A stretch of DNA of 64,000 nt from Colius striatus (lineage: Eukaryota; Chordata; Aves; Coliiformes; Coliidae): positions 22,288,501-22,352,500 of the forward strand of contig NC_084761.1 in the NCBI RefSeq assembly GCF_028858725.1, read 5' to 3'. Below are positions 1-12,000 of the stretch, one piece after another. The translations under genes and the position numbers were made by a program. The number at the start of each line of letters is the position of its first letter. Position 1 is the first letter of the stretch. The notes under the pieces are model-generated. The model ran no database searches and was not told where the DNA came from. It saw only the letters and a program-made list of their open reading frames with translations.

Positions 1-1320
1 AAACACTGGCTAGTTTCTTCTCCCCTGGTCCTTCCCGAAGCGGTTGCCGGCAGAATGGACCCCTCAGCCTGACGCTGGCTCTGCTGTAGCTGGGGAGAGC
101 TGGGAGCAGTGAGTGTGGGAGCTGCTGCAGGAGGACACTGGTTCCCACTGGTGTTCAGCCCTTCGGCCCTGCCCAGTGTCATCCTCACAGGGGATGCCCC
201 AGGGCCGGAGCTGGCAGTGTCGGGCACTCTGGGAGGAGCTTTGCTTTGACTGAAACCTTCCTTTTGAGCTCCAGACACGCTGTGGTGGGAGCAGAGGCTG
301 CTCTGGGGACTCCCACCGGCTCCTGCAGCCCCAGCAGCAAGACGGTGAAGCCGCCTGGCCAAGCACAGGTAGTGATGCCATCACGGTGCTGCTGGTGCCT
401 CAGGAGGTGTTGGTGGCGCAGGTGGTGCTGTGTGGCTTGTGCTGGCACGTGGGGAAGGCTCATCCAGGCACCTGGATGGGGAACACGGCTCCAAGGTGAT
501 GAGCACCAAGTGACACCAGTGGGGACAATGTGCCTGCTGAGGCGAATGCTGTGACAGTGGCCAAGTACAGCTGCGCAGAGGGACCTGGGTGCTTGTTGGG
601 GCCAAGTCCCTGCAGGATCCCCAGAGATGGAGGGACTGATGGAGTGTCACTGGCCATGGGAGCAGGGTGCTGGAGCACCAGAACCAAGAGAGCATGAGGG
701 AGCCAGGCCTGGCTGGTGCTCAGGGAGTGGTTTTGTGCTTGAGACATGTTGGCTTTGCCCTGGGGGACCCTGCAGTTCCTGTCCCCACAACTGCCCCTGA
801 GACAAGGATGGGCAGGTTGGTGCTGTGCGTTTGAGGAAGTGACAGTGGGTGCTGGTGGGGTTGGGTCTAGACCCCCCTAGCACTGTAGCTGCTGGTCATG
901 GGTCTGTGCCACCACTGCTGCTGTGCAGGGTGAGGGATTTTCAGTCAGGTCTTGGCTCTCACACAGTGTCCTGGGAAGAAGTGGGATGTCCCACCTCAGG
1001 TGTGCAGTGCTGTGTTGCTGCAGGGCTGCCTGTGCCCAGGAGGCAGTGGCGTTTGCCAGGGCAGCAGCCCCAGGGGCTCTGCAGGCCAGACTGTGCAAGG
1101 CCACTGTGAGCTCTGACTGTCTTTCCCTCTTTTCAAGTCTCTGCTGGGACAGAGTTAAACCACAGTATGTGTGCAGGGAGAAATGGATGGACGGACAGAG
1201 GAGCGCCAGCCAAGACCAGAAGCTGTGTGGGGCATGAGCCTCAGGAAGGGGCCAAGCTGCCTGTGCTGAAGCCAGTGCTGCAGCCTGTCCTTTCCTCACC
1301 CACCCAGAGCTGCTGCAGGG
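1..1320. other. No gene recognised (GC-rich flank)
   Basis: I see no recognisable protein, splice-bounded exon or RNA gene here. Open frames on both strands are short, low in complexity and resemble no family I know. In human the next genes beyond DCTN6 are MBOAT4 and LEPROTL1; neither protein can be read in this stretch. Confidence 0.5.
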
Positions 1321-1329
1321 ACTGTACAG

Positions 1330-1830
1330 CTGCAGCTCAGTGTAGCTTCAGGTCAGTTTTTGGTTCACGCTCCCCTTTGTTTCAGGTCCAGCTCTGGGAC
1401 AGCTCCAATTCCTGACTGTACTAGTTGGTTTGTGCTCTGTTTTCAGGTGCAGCTCCTCTGTGGCTGCATTTCATTGCAAGTTCTGGCTCATTTCAACTCC
1501 AGCTCACCTGTGGTTGCAGCTGTCAACAGCTCCAGCTTAACTACAGGTTCAGGTTGGTTTTTTCTGCCCCTGTGCATTTCAGCTCCAGATTGTTTGCACC
1601 TCCAGTTCATTTTTTTTCTGCTTTGACTTATTTCAGGTCTGGCTCATGGACTGCTCCTGCTTGTGTTTGATTCCAGCTGGCACTACCTCCTGCCTACTCG
1701 CAGCTCCTGTTCCAGCTCAGTCCAATCTCCAATTGCCTCCCAGCTCCAGTTCCTCTTTAGTCTCAGTTGGATTCAGCAGCTCTTCAGTTCTGCTCCAGCT
1801 CCTTCCAGCTTGTGCTCATGTCACTGATCT
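1330..1830. repeat. Degenerate CAGCTC/TTTCAGGT tandem repeat
   Basis: The words CAGCTC(C), TTTCAGGT and GTTCAGG recur irregularly every 30 to 60 bases through this stretch, for example near 1330, 1388, 1449, 1500, 1580, 1699 and 1741. The copies are diverged and vary in length, so this looks like an old minisatellite. It resembles a run of polypyrimidine-AG splice acceptors, but no coding exon follows any copy. Confidence 0.55.
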
Positions 1831-1839
1831 TTCTGCCAC

Positions 1840-2200
1840 GTTGTAAATCAATCACTGTCATAACTTGTATCTGAATATGAGTTGTCGTCACTGTAGGTGC
1901 ACTGCCCAACAAGGTTGTGCTTATTGTTCGGGAATTATTTGAGGGCAGGGACACCTCTTAATAAATAGTTGGAAGCCAAGTTGGTGCGAAAAGTGCCTGG
2001 TCCCCAGACCATCTCAGCCATGTAGTTCAGCCTGGTGCATGGCAGCCTCCCAAACTGCACAGAACAATGCGACCGGACCCCCACCTCAGGTGGCGTCCAT
2101 GCACCCTGCCGGCCTCCCTTCCCTCTCCCAACCCTGTGGCAGCTGCTGCCAACCGAGCCCCTGGCTTTGACTCCAGAAACATCTGAGAGGGTCTCTGCTT
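1840..2200. other. Unassigned spacer with an AATAAA
   Basis: No gene is visible. A plus-strand AATAAA lies at 1960-1965 in a short AT-richer patch (1840-1970). It could be the 3' end of a plus-strand transcript from the left, but no matching exon is seen in the window. Confidence 0.25.
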
Positions 2201-3190
2201 CTGAGCACAATGGCGCAGGAGTCGGCCCCTGCTCTGGCCCCGGGAGCCCCTTTCCCGGCCCCAGCCGCGGGGCTCCGCTCTGCGGCCTGTGGAAGGCCCG
2301 GCTCGGGCTGTGCTGCTGAGCCCAAAACCGGCCTGAGGCTTCGAGTCCCCCAAGCACCCGCTGAGCCCCAGCCCCGCGTGTGGCGTCGGGCCGGGCCTGG
2401 GGGCCCCGGCGGTGTCGGCAACGGGCCGGTGGCCGCGGGCGGCACGGGAGCGGACTTGGGGCGCCGAGCTCCGGCTTTCCGGGCTTTATTCCCCGCGGCG
2501 CCTCGAGTCCAGCGGCCGCGCCAGCTCCCCGGCAGGTACCGGCACTGGCCCGCCCACCCTGGACCGAGTGCCCCGCGCCGCACTGGGCGCCGCCCGAGAA
2601 CAGCAGCCCAGCCCGGCCCGGTCCTGCCGCTGCCAGGGAACGCGAACGCGCCCGGAGGGGGCGACGGCGGCCGCCGGGGCTCAAATCTCCTCGGTCCGGC
2701 GCTCCGCCCCGCGCATGCGCTTCCTCTTCCGCCGGCAGAACCGCGCCGGTACCGGAGCTTGGGGGGGCGCTGCGTCTGCCCAGCGCCTTCTAGGAGAAGG
2801 GGCTGTGCGGAGCCCAGGGATGGGGAGGCCGGGTCGGCGCTGTCGGTGTCCCAGCCGGTGTCTCAGCCGGTGTCTGCTTCTCCCCAGACGGGCTCTGAGC
2901 TGGAAACCAGCGGCAGCGTCGGGGCCTGTGCCGGCCTTTCCGAAACGCCCGGAGCCCCTAATTGCCGTCCCTGTCCAGCTGCCGCGGGCAGGCGGAGCCG
3001 CGCTGCGGGGCCGGGCCCGCGCTGGGAGCTGCTCCGGGCCGGGAGCGATGGCCCAAGCCCCGCGTCCCCTTGCCGCTCGTGCCTGGGGCTGCGGCCGCGG
3101 TGCCTGCCGGTGTCACGGTACAGGCAGCGGCGGCTGTGCGCGGACACCGGATAAAGGCCGGAAAGGGCCCACCGCGCTGGGGCTGCACTG
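2200..3190. promoter_or_regulatory. Orphan CpG-rich promoter-like block
   Basis: This block is dense in CpG and GC-rich. It contains a perfect NRF1-type palindrome GCGCATGCGC at 2711-2720, followed at once by CTTCCTCTTCCG, which holds ETS-type cores. Such combinations are typical of housekeeping or divergent promoters. No coding exon can be tied to it, because the open frames across it are CpG-driven and resemble no protein. It lies 2 to 3 kb upstream of the DCTN6 start, so it may be an alternative DCTN6 promoter, the promoter of a gene leaving the window to the left, or a duplicated promoter that lost its gene. Confidence 0.5.
2310..2530. repeat. Diverged segment copy A (pairs with 4483-4725)
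   Basis: This segment shares an ordered series of words with 4483-4725: GTGCTGCTGAGCCC near the start, then GGTGTCGG or GGCGTCGGGCCG with GGGCCTGGG, then ACGGGCC, and finally GGGCTTTATT with GGCGCCTCGAG and CCAG. The shared order on the same strand supports duplication rather than chance GC richness. Divergence is substantial, so the event is old. Confidence 0.6.
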
Positions 3191-3539
3191 AGGTCTCTTG
3201 AGCACGCACGAAGAAGCGTCCGGGTGATGGGAAGGGGTGTGTCGGCTCCCGAAGCACCTCATAACCCTGGTCTTGCCCTTGAGGGGACTGTACCTCTCCC
3301 AGGAACAGTGATGCGTCCAGGGCTGAGCCAGGGGAGCTGGGACCTGACACGGGGACCAGGCCTGTTTCCAGCTTCTAAATGGAGGATGGGGGCTGAGTGC
3401 TCACAGTATCCAGACCCATCCCAAAACCCCTGGCCCCAGACCCCAACAGGGCAGGGCTTGGGTGCCACTTGTCAAGCACTAATACACACCTGCTCCAATG
3501 AGCCCCAAACAAAACACGTGACAGATGCAGTATGTTTAT

Positions 3540-4345
3540 GAGCCTCAAGACACAGGACTTAGTCCCTCTTCCTAGCCCTCAAATGGCCCAGAGGAATCTG
3601 CCGTCCCACTCCCCAAACATAGGACTTGGTTTCACAGCCCTATTACTCATTCTGAGCCCCTAAATTCAGGACTTAGTGTCTGTTGCTGAGCCCTCCCAAA
3701 ATACATGACTTACTACTGCAAGTTTCAGGGCCCTGAAACTGGCCAGATGAGCCCAGTTTCAGAGACTGAGTACTCACCTCTCTTTTCAAGTGCTCAAACT
3801 GCCCCAAGGAGCCTGCACCACACTCCTCAAACACGAGAGTTGGTTCCTTTCACAGTCCCAAAACTGTCCAGATGGGATTGACTCCCATCCCCAATAACTC
3901 TGGCTGTTTCTGAGCCCACCCACACAAAGCACAGGATTCAAGTCTGTTTTGTGATCCTGAACAAAACGTATCATTTGTTAGTCTGAGTTTCATGGCACCG
4001 AAAGTGGCCACACATGCCTGCTGCCAAGCCCTCAAAACACAGGACTTAGTCTCTGTTTTCTAAGTACTAACACATGGGACTTGGTCTCTCAGCTTCAAAA
4101 CAGAGGACTTGGTCTCCATTTTCAGGACGTGGAGGTACCCAGCCCAGGGTGCCCATTGCTGAGCCCCACACAACTCAGTCTCTTCTTTCCCAGCTCAGTC
4201 TGGAGGTCTCAGCAGCTGGACACAGGCTGGGAACAGGGTCCTCAGGCTCAGAATCCCCACCTAGCCAGGTGTGCCATGCCCAGCTTTTGCTGGTGAAGTC
4301 CTTGGCTGTGTCTCTGCACCCCAAACCCCAGGACTTGCTTATCTC
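3540..4345. repeat. Degenerate array of CACAGGACTTAGTCTCTG units
   Basis: About ten imperfect copies of a unit built on ACACAGGACTTAGTCTCTGTTT are seen, near 3551, 3618, 3665, 3701, 3831, 3930, 4037, 4071, 4101 and 4328. They alternate with GAGCCCCAAAACTGGCC-like words. Unit length is irregular, from about 30 to over 100 bases. The TGAGCCC(C)AAAAC word also occurs in the duplicated CpG-rich segments on either side, which suggests the array and those segments share an origin. No protein is encoded. Confidence 0.65.
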
Positions 4346-4482
4346 TAGCACAGGTCCTGCTACCTAAAAATTCACCATCATACCTGGCTCTGAGCCCCAA
4401 ATAAATCCTTTCAGTCCCGCACAAGCCCTAGGACAAGTCCCGAGCCGGGGGTCCTATCTCCCCCCACTCACTGCCGCGTCTG

Positions 4483-4725
4483 TGCTGCTGAGCCCCGAAA
4501 CTAGCCCAAGGTTTTGTGTCCCCAAACACCCCTGGGCGAAGCCCCAGAGCCCCCAGCCCAACCCCGGGTGCGGTGTCGGGTCGGGCCGAGCCTGGGTGCC
4601 TGGGAACGGGCCGGGGAGACCGGCAGGACGGGCTCAGCCCCGGTGGCCCCAGGTGGCTCGGGCGCCGACGGAGGGAACCGGGCTTTATTGCCCCGGCGCC
4701 TCGAGCCCAGAGGCTCCTCCTCATC
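4483..4725. repeat. Diverged segment copy B (pairs with 2310-2530)
   Basis: This is the second copy of the segment at 2310-2530, in the same orientation. It runs from GTGCTGCTGAGCCCC through CGGTGTCGGGTCGGGCC and ACGGGCCGG to CGGGCTTTATTGCC and GGCGCCTCGAGCCCAG. It sits just upstream of the DCTN6 promoter. Confidence 0.6.
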
Positions 4726-5223
4726 CCACTGGCGCGGCCGCGCTCGCCCGCACAGCCCCGGTCCGGTCCGGCTCCCCAGGCCACTCTATTCGCTCGCTAT
4801 TCACTTGCGGCGGGCGGACACCGAGCCTCCGTGGGTTCCCCCGCGGGGCGGCACGCGGCACCCGGCACCCGACACCCGGACCCCGGCCCTGCGGCAGCCG
4901 CCGAATCAGGGCGAGACAGCGGCGCGCCCCGGCCCCGCCCCGCGCACGCGCTCGGGTGCCCGCGGGGGCGGGGCAAGGGGCGGGGCGTCCCGGTGGCCGC
5001 AGGGTCCCAGCGCCCCGCCGCCGCCGGTGGCACCGGGGACCCGGCGGGCAAGCCCCGGCGTCTGAGTCTCAGTGGGCTGGGGACTGGGTACCTCCGCGCC
5101 CAGGGAACAGCGCAAGGCCGAGGGGCACGTCCTCATTTTCCCCCGGCTCTTTCGTTATCACTCGGCGCGACGCAGGCGGACTCCGCCCGGCCCCGCGCAG
5201 GCGCCGCCGTCGGCATCGCTGTC
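4726..5223 (+). promoter_or_regulatory. DCTN6: DCTN6 CpG-island promoter
   Basis: This is a CpG island running into the DCTN6 start codon at 5224. Two GC boxes (GGGGCGGGGC and GGGGCGGGGC-like, about 4963-4987) fit Sp1-family binding. An NRF1-like GCGCAGGCGC lies at 5195-5204, about 20 bases before the ATG. No TATA box is evident, as expected for a broadly expressed cytoskeletal gene. The exact start of transcription cannot be placed from sequence. Confidence 0.65.
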
Positions 5224-7106
<1,883 letters not shown>

Positions 7107-7315
7107 GTGCCTTCTGCTGACAGGGGCTTTTGTCTGGTCCTGTGAAGCATGACACGGCCCCAGGAACCAGCCAGCCTCTGTGTCCCTCATTCCATGTTTG
7201 AAAAAACAAAACACATTTTGCATATGTGTCATTATTTATATTCTACTGAGCATCTCAGGCCAGCTTTGGGCCTGTTGCTTCTCACACACTATGTTGTATG
7301 TGCTTTGCTTTGGGG

Positions 7316-7321
7316 AATAAA
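7316..7321 (+). terminator. DCTN6: DCTN6 polyadenylation signal AATAAA
   Basis: A canonical AATAAA lies 210 bases after the DCTN6 stop, followed within 20 to 40 bases by T/GT-rich sequence (CTCTTCTGTCTC, then TCCTTTCTGGGTC). This gives a short 3' UTR of about 0.23 kb. Confidence 0.8.
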
Positions 7322-7344
7322 AGGCCACCTGCTCTTCTGTCTCA

Positions 7345-8460
7345 GCGGGGCTGCAGTCCTTTCTGGGTCAGGTAACTGCAGCAGCACTGTACCTTGGTCA
7401 TACAAATCCTGACATTGTGCTACCGTGGCCATCCCTCGAGGACAGCCCCAGCGCCACTGCTCTGCCCCCTTCCTGGCAGAGTGACACAAGCCCACACTGC
7501 TACAGAGCCGGGCTCCTCAAAGGGAGGGGTGGGAAAGGCTCCAGGGCCAGTACTGCTCTCTCTCCGTGGCTCCCAAAGAATTTCCTCCCAGAAGATCTGG
7601 AGCAGAGCAGCAGCTTTTCTGCTCTCAGCTGTTCTGGTGAGCTTCAGGCACGTCCACGCTTCCCTGACGGCCCCCAAGATTCCCGAGGGACGTTGTTCAC
7701 AACTTCCTGTTCTATCCTTGAACAACGCAGACCGGCATTTTGTCTCGACACAAGAGGAAATTGTTGTTGGAGCAGAAATTCCTGTAGGAAAGAGAGAGAA
7801 GAGAGTGTCAGCGACCACAAGGCTGAGCACCAGCTGGACTGCAGGACGCGAGGGCTGGGTTTGGGGCTGGAGGCTCAGCTGGGACAGGCTGGGGCACAGA
7901 AGCTGAGCAGCACCCACTGGAGCCTGTTGGCCTGAGTTCACTTGCAGAGATACCAAAAATAAAACTCCACCGTTTTTTGGTTTTATCTTTTCAGAGACAC
8001 CTGCCCTTGTAGCCAGGCACTTCCCACTCCCCCAGATCCAGCTGGCTCAGCTCATTTCCATTTCCCTCACAGCATGAGAGGTTCTGCTCTGTAAATCACC
8101 GCTGCGGGGGCTGGAAACTGAAATCCGTGGCCATGCAGCCTGCCGGACACATGGGAACTGCCCGCAGGTCTGTTTTGGCCACTGAGTCACAGAAAGGCGA
8201 GCCATAGCCTTAAACAGCCATTCAGTTTGAGCCCTCTGCCATTGGCAGGATGTCTGCAGCATCACCTCCAGTCCCCAGGCAGCATCTGCTCCAGACACAG
8301 ACACTTGGCAGCCTGAGGGGTTCCATCTTGCCACTGCAGAGGCAAGCGTGGCCCTGCAGGTGGTGAGCCCCCACCGCCCTCATCCCACCAGTGGCAAGGG
8401 CAGGGGGTAGGCACACCACAGTGAGGACCCTCCCTCTCCTGTCACCTCCTGTCCCACAGC
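7345..8460. other. Short DCTN6-RBPMS intergenic spacer, no gene seen
   Basis: No splice-bounded coding exon, RNA gene or mobile element is recognised between the DCTN6 polyadenylation site and the minisatellite before RBPMS. An AATAAA-like AAATAAAAC near 7957-7965 has no associated exon. Confidence 0.5.
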
Positions 8461-8464
8461 CCTA

Positions 8465-8835
8465 TGCCCTGTGTCACCAGCACTATCCTCCTCCTGCCTC
8501 GCAGCCCTGCTTCAGCCATGTCCCTGGGACTGTGTCACACATTCGCAGACTCTATCCCATGTCACCAGGCTTGTGTCCGGCATCCTCAGCCCTCTGTCCC
8601 ACGTTCCTGGGACTGTGTTCTGTATCTCCAGCCTGTGTACAGTGTCCCCAGCCCTCAGTCCGATGTCCCCAGCTGTGTGTCCAATGTCCTCAGCCTGCAT
8701 CTCGTGTCCCCGGGACCGTGTCCCACGTCCCCAGCCTTCTGTCCCGTGTCCCCAGCCTCGTGTCCTATATCCTCAGCCTGCATCTCACATCCCCGGGACT
8801 TTGTCTCATGTCCCCAGCCCTGCCCCCCCGTCCCA
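8465..8835. repeat. TGTCCCCAGCC minisatellite upstream of RBPMS
   Basis: A degenerate tandem repeat has units of about 20 to 23 bases around TGTCCCCAGCCTNTGTCCC. A higher-order period is visible: the word CCTCAGCCTGCATCTC starts at 8688 and again at 8771, with CCCCGGGAC following both times. The array runs directly into the CpG-rich RBPMS promoter. It keeps several frames open, giving long but meaningless open frames. Confidence 0.75.
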
Positions 8836-9011
8836 TCACCTCCGCCCTCCCTTCCCGTCCCCCTCCGCCCCATTCCTCCCCCGGCCCCCGCCCCGCCCCG
8901 GCCCCCGCCGCCCCGCCCCGGCCCCCCGCCTCCCACCGCCCTCCAGCCTCCAGCACCGCCCGCCTGGACGCGGCTGCCGCCGGCGGGACGCGGAGCCTGC
9001 CCGGACGCACC
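8820..9011 (+). promoter_or_regulatory. RBPMS: RBPMS CpG/C-rich promoter and 5' UTR
   Basis: An extremely C-rich plus strand (repeated CCCCGCCCC and CCCCGGCCCC, 8820-8945) precedes the ATG at 9012. The GC boxes on the minus strand fit Sp1/KLF binding, and the strand asymmetry makes the minus strand a strong G-quadruplex candidate. The CpG island continues past exon 1 to about 9.6 kb. No TATA box is seen. Confidence 0.6.
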
Positions 9012-12000
9012 ATGAGCAACCTCCCCGCCGATCGGGAGGGCGGCCCCGCCGACACCGGCCTGCCCGAGGAGGAGGTAACGGAGGAGGGGGGGGTTGGAGG
9101 ATGGGGGGGGGGGTCTGGGTTTTGGCGGGGGTGGGGTCCGGCATCCCCCTCCCCAGCCGCGATCCCCGGCCCCTGCGCTCCGCGAGTGCCCACGCACCCC
9201 ACGCGGGAGGGGAGGGTCCGCGACGGAGGGGTCCCGGAGGCTTCTCCGGCTCCGGGAACCGGGGGATGAGGGAACGACCGGCTGTCAGTTCATCCCCGGC
9301 TCCCGGAGACAACCCCCTCCAGCCCGGCGGGACCACCGCATCCCCCCGCAGTCGCCCCTGCGCTTCGCCGGGACAGACTTCCGGGCACAGGGGAACCCCA
9401 CTCGCGGCACGCAGCTCCCCGGCGAGTGGGGCAAAACACACTCCCCTCCCCGGCTCTGGGGCCAGTGCCGGGGTGCTGGTGGGTACCGTGCATCCTGCCG
9501 GCTCCATGTCTGAGCCGGCTCCAGTGGGTCTCACCCCCACAGACAGACGAAACGCTCTCGTTCCCACGGGAGACAATCCCCGCGCCCCGCCACGGGGACG
9601 AAGGCGGGTTTTCTCCCTTACCACCGCAAAGTTCCTGGTTTTGCCAGTGACCTTGAGATGGGAATTTGGACTTTGGGAGGGTGAAAGCAGGCAGGTAGGA
9701 TCTCCTCCTTGCCTTTCACCCGCTGGGCTGCTCCGGCACGTCCACACCGGCTGCTCGCTGGGGTCTCTGGTTGCTAACGGTGCCGGGATGCACCACAACT
9801 CTGCTCGCCTGCTCTCGCCTACCTTGATTTTTTTATTCCGGAGGCACTTCTGGCCTGAAACTTCCCAAAGTTTCCCAAAGTGCTCCACTAAATAGGGAAT
9901 TTTTCTGCTGGCAGCCTTGCTGGGTGTGGGGCAGACAATGCTGCTGGGTCCTTGCGGGTGACACGCTGATATGGTGGCTTGGACGGGCTTGGTGGTGGGA
10001 GATGTCTGTGGAAGCCTGTTGTTTTTCCCAGTGGCATGGCACATGTCTGCTCCAGCACAGGTCATGGGGACAAGGGGCTGGCCATTGCACTGCTGGCCCT
10101 TGGGATGCAACTCTGCCCAGGGGCATGCTAGACAAGAGGTGTCCCTGGAGAGGATGGCCATGAGGTGCTAAGATGCCTCACCACGCTGGGGATGTGTTAG
10201 GAGGGCTTCAGCCACTCGTTCCTGCATGCCACATTGCTACTGTGCCAGGCAGGTATTTTTCTCTGCATGAGTTTTTCCAAGCCCTGGCTGGAAGAGTTGA
10301 GTATTTGCTTTAGTGGAGGCAAAGGTGATTGCCCAGTGCCTCTCCACTCCCAAAGGCTTGCCTTCCAGCCTCATGCCCCCCTCCCCCAAAAAAGAGGGAG
10401 AAGCAGCACTCATTCTGGGGAGGTCAATCAAGATGCTGCCAGGTGGGACAAGCCCCCTGCTTCAACCTCTCTCCTCCTGCCTCCTCATCGGGAGGGTGCC
10501 TGCTCCTGGCACCCCAGGGTGGCCTCCCCATCCCTCTTGTCTTCCCTCCCACAGCCGGAGGGACCCGGCAGTGCAGGGGAGCTGTGGGCCAGGGGGGTTC
10601 CCCACATGTGAGCCTGGGTTGGCAGCCGGGGAGAACAATTTGGAAAGGAGGTCACGTCACTTCAGCCGGGCGAGAACGGCATGTAAAAGGCTCGACGGAG
10701 GCCTTATTTGGTAGCGGAGCAGCTTCGGAGAGCTCGGCTCGTGGCCCTCGTCCCCATCCCATGCCAGATCCCTCATCCCGGGGGACTGGGTCAGGGGGAG
10801 GGGATCCTGAGGATGGTTTCTGGGGGGAAAGTGCCCAGTGAGTGGATAAGTTTTGCCCCTGCGGCCCCTGTGTCTCATCCTCCTGGGCTCCCGCTTCCTT
10901 CCCTCCTTTAATCGTGGGGTCTGGAGGATTTGGGAGCAAGTCCCGTGACCCCCCACCCGTGCCTGCCGCTCCTCCGCTCTTTTGCAATCCCCCATCTGCT
11001 CCCTTGGCTTCTTGCTATCTCCTTTTCCTCTGCTGCTTCCTCGTTCCAGCCCCAGCAGCTCCGCACTCGCTCTTCCCCGAGGGCTGCTCCTCTCCTCCTG
11101 TCCTCCGCACCTTCGGCTGCCGGTGCGGAGGAACGGCTCCGGGCGCCGGGGCTGGAGGCTGAGCGCCGATCCTCCCGCATCGCGGCGGCGGAGGAGCCAG
11201 CATCCCTCGGCCTCAACGTTGTTTATGTCGGGGAGCTGTGTGGGTTGATGGCGTGCATACACACAGCCCAGGAATCTAAACGCGGCCGAGGAGGACGCTC
11301 CATTAGTGGGGAGAGTATTTACGCAAGGGCTAATCCCCGCGGGGCTGGAATGCGCCCCGCCGCGGGGGGGGGGCTGCGCCCGCCGGGCCGCCCGGGCCGG
11401 GGCAGGGCAGGGCAGGGCAGGGCAGGGCAAGGAGGGCAGCTCCGCTTGCCTCGATTCGCGGCCGTTGCCTTCCTGCTCCCTCCGGGGCCCGCGGCCCGTC
11501 GGTGCCTCCTCGGCGGCGGGCAGCCAAGCAGCTAATCGGCTGGTAGAGAATTAAAGTGAGCCCCCGCTGAACGGTGGGGGACGGGGAGCTGGGGTTGAAG
11601 GAGACGATTAAATGCCTTGTGAATGAATCACCCGGACGCCTTCCGCCTCTCCCCTCCGGCCCCCAGCCTGTTAACGTTTACCGAGGAGGGGAGGGGGGTG
11701 GTTTGCGAAGGGCAGGGGACCGTGACCGTTCCAAGGGGCACCCGGCATCCCTCGGGGTGCTGCTGTCTGAAGAGGGTCCAAGGCAGGCAAGTGCCTCCCG
11801 AGTGTCTGCTTACCTTCAGGAGACAATCGTGGCTTGTGGCTTCCTGTGAAAAGGAGGAGGCAGAGGGCTGCTGATGTTTTGCCGTGAACTTCTTCATGCT
11901 TGAGCCTTGGTCCCTGCATCTCCTTGTGTGTTTCTGGCCCTGACTGTCTCAGCAGACCACCCCCCAGACCCTCCCCAACATCCTTTAAAAGAGCCCCAGA

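Noticed and set aside
1935-3191. Long overlapping open frames on both strands in the 2-3 kb CpG block
   Set aside because: All frames lack stops because the DNA is GC-rich; the proteins are Ala/Arg/Pro/Gly-rich without domains, and no splice or family support exists.
8391-9895. Long plus-strand open frames (up to 474 codons) before and over RBPMS exon 1
   Set aside because: They run through the TGTCCCCAGCC minisatellite and the C-rich promoter and ignore the exon 1 donor. Composition, not coding selection, keeps them open.
8836-10161. 441-codon minus-strand open frame antisense to RBPMS exon 1
   Set aside because: It is a shadow of GC-rich promoter DNA with no recognisable domain.
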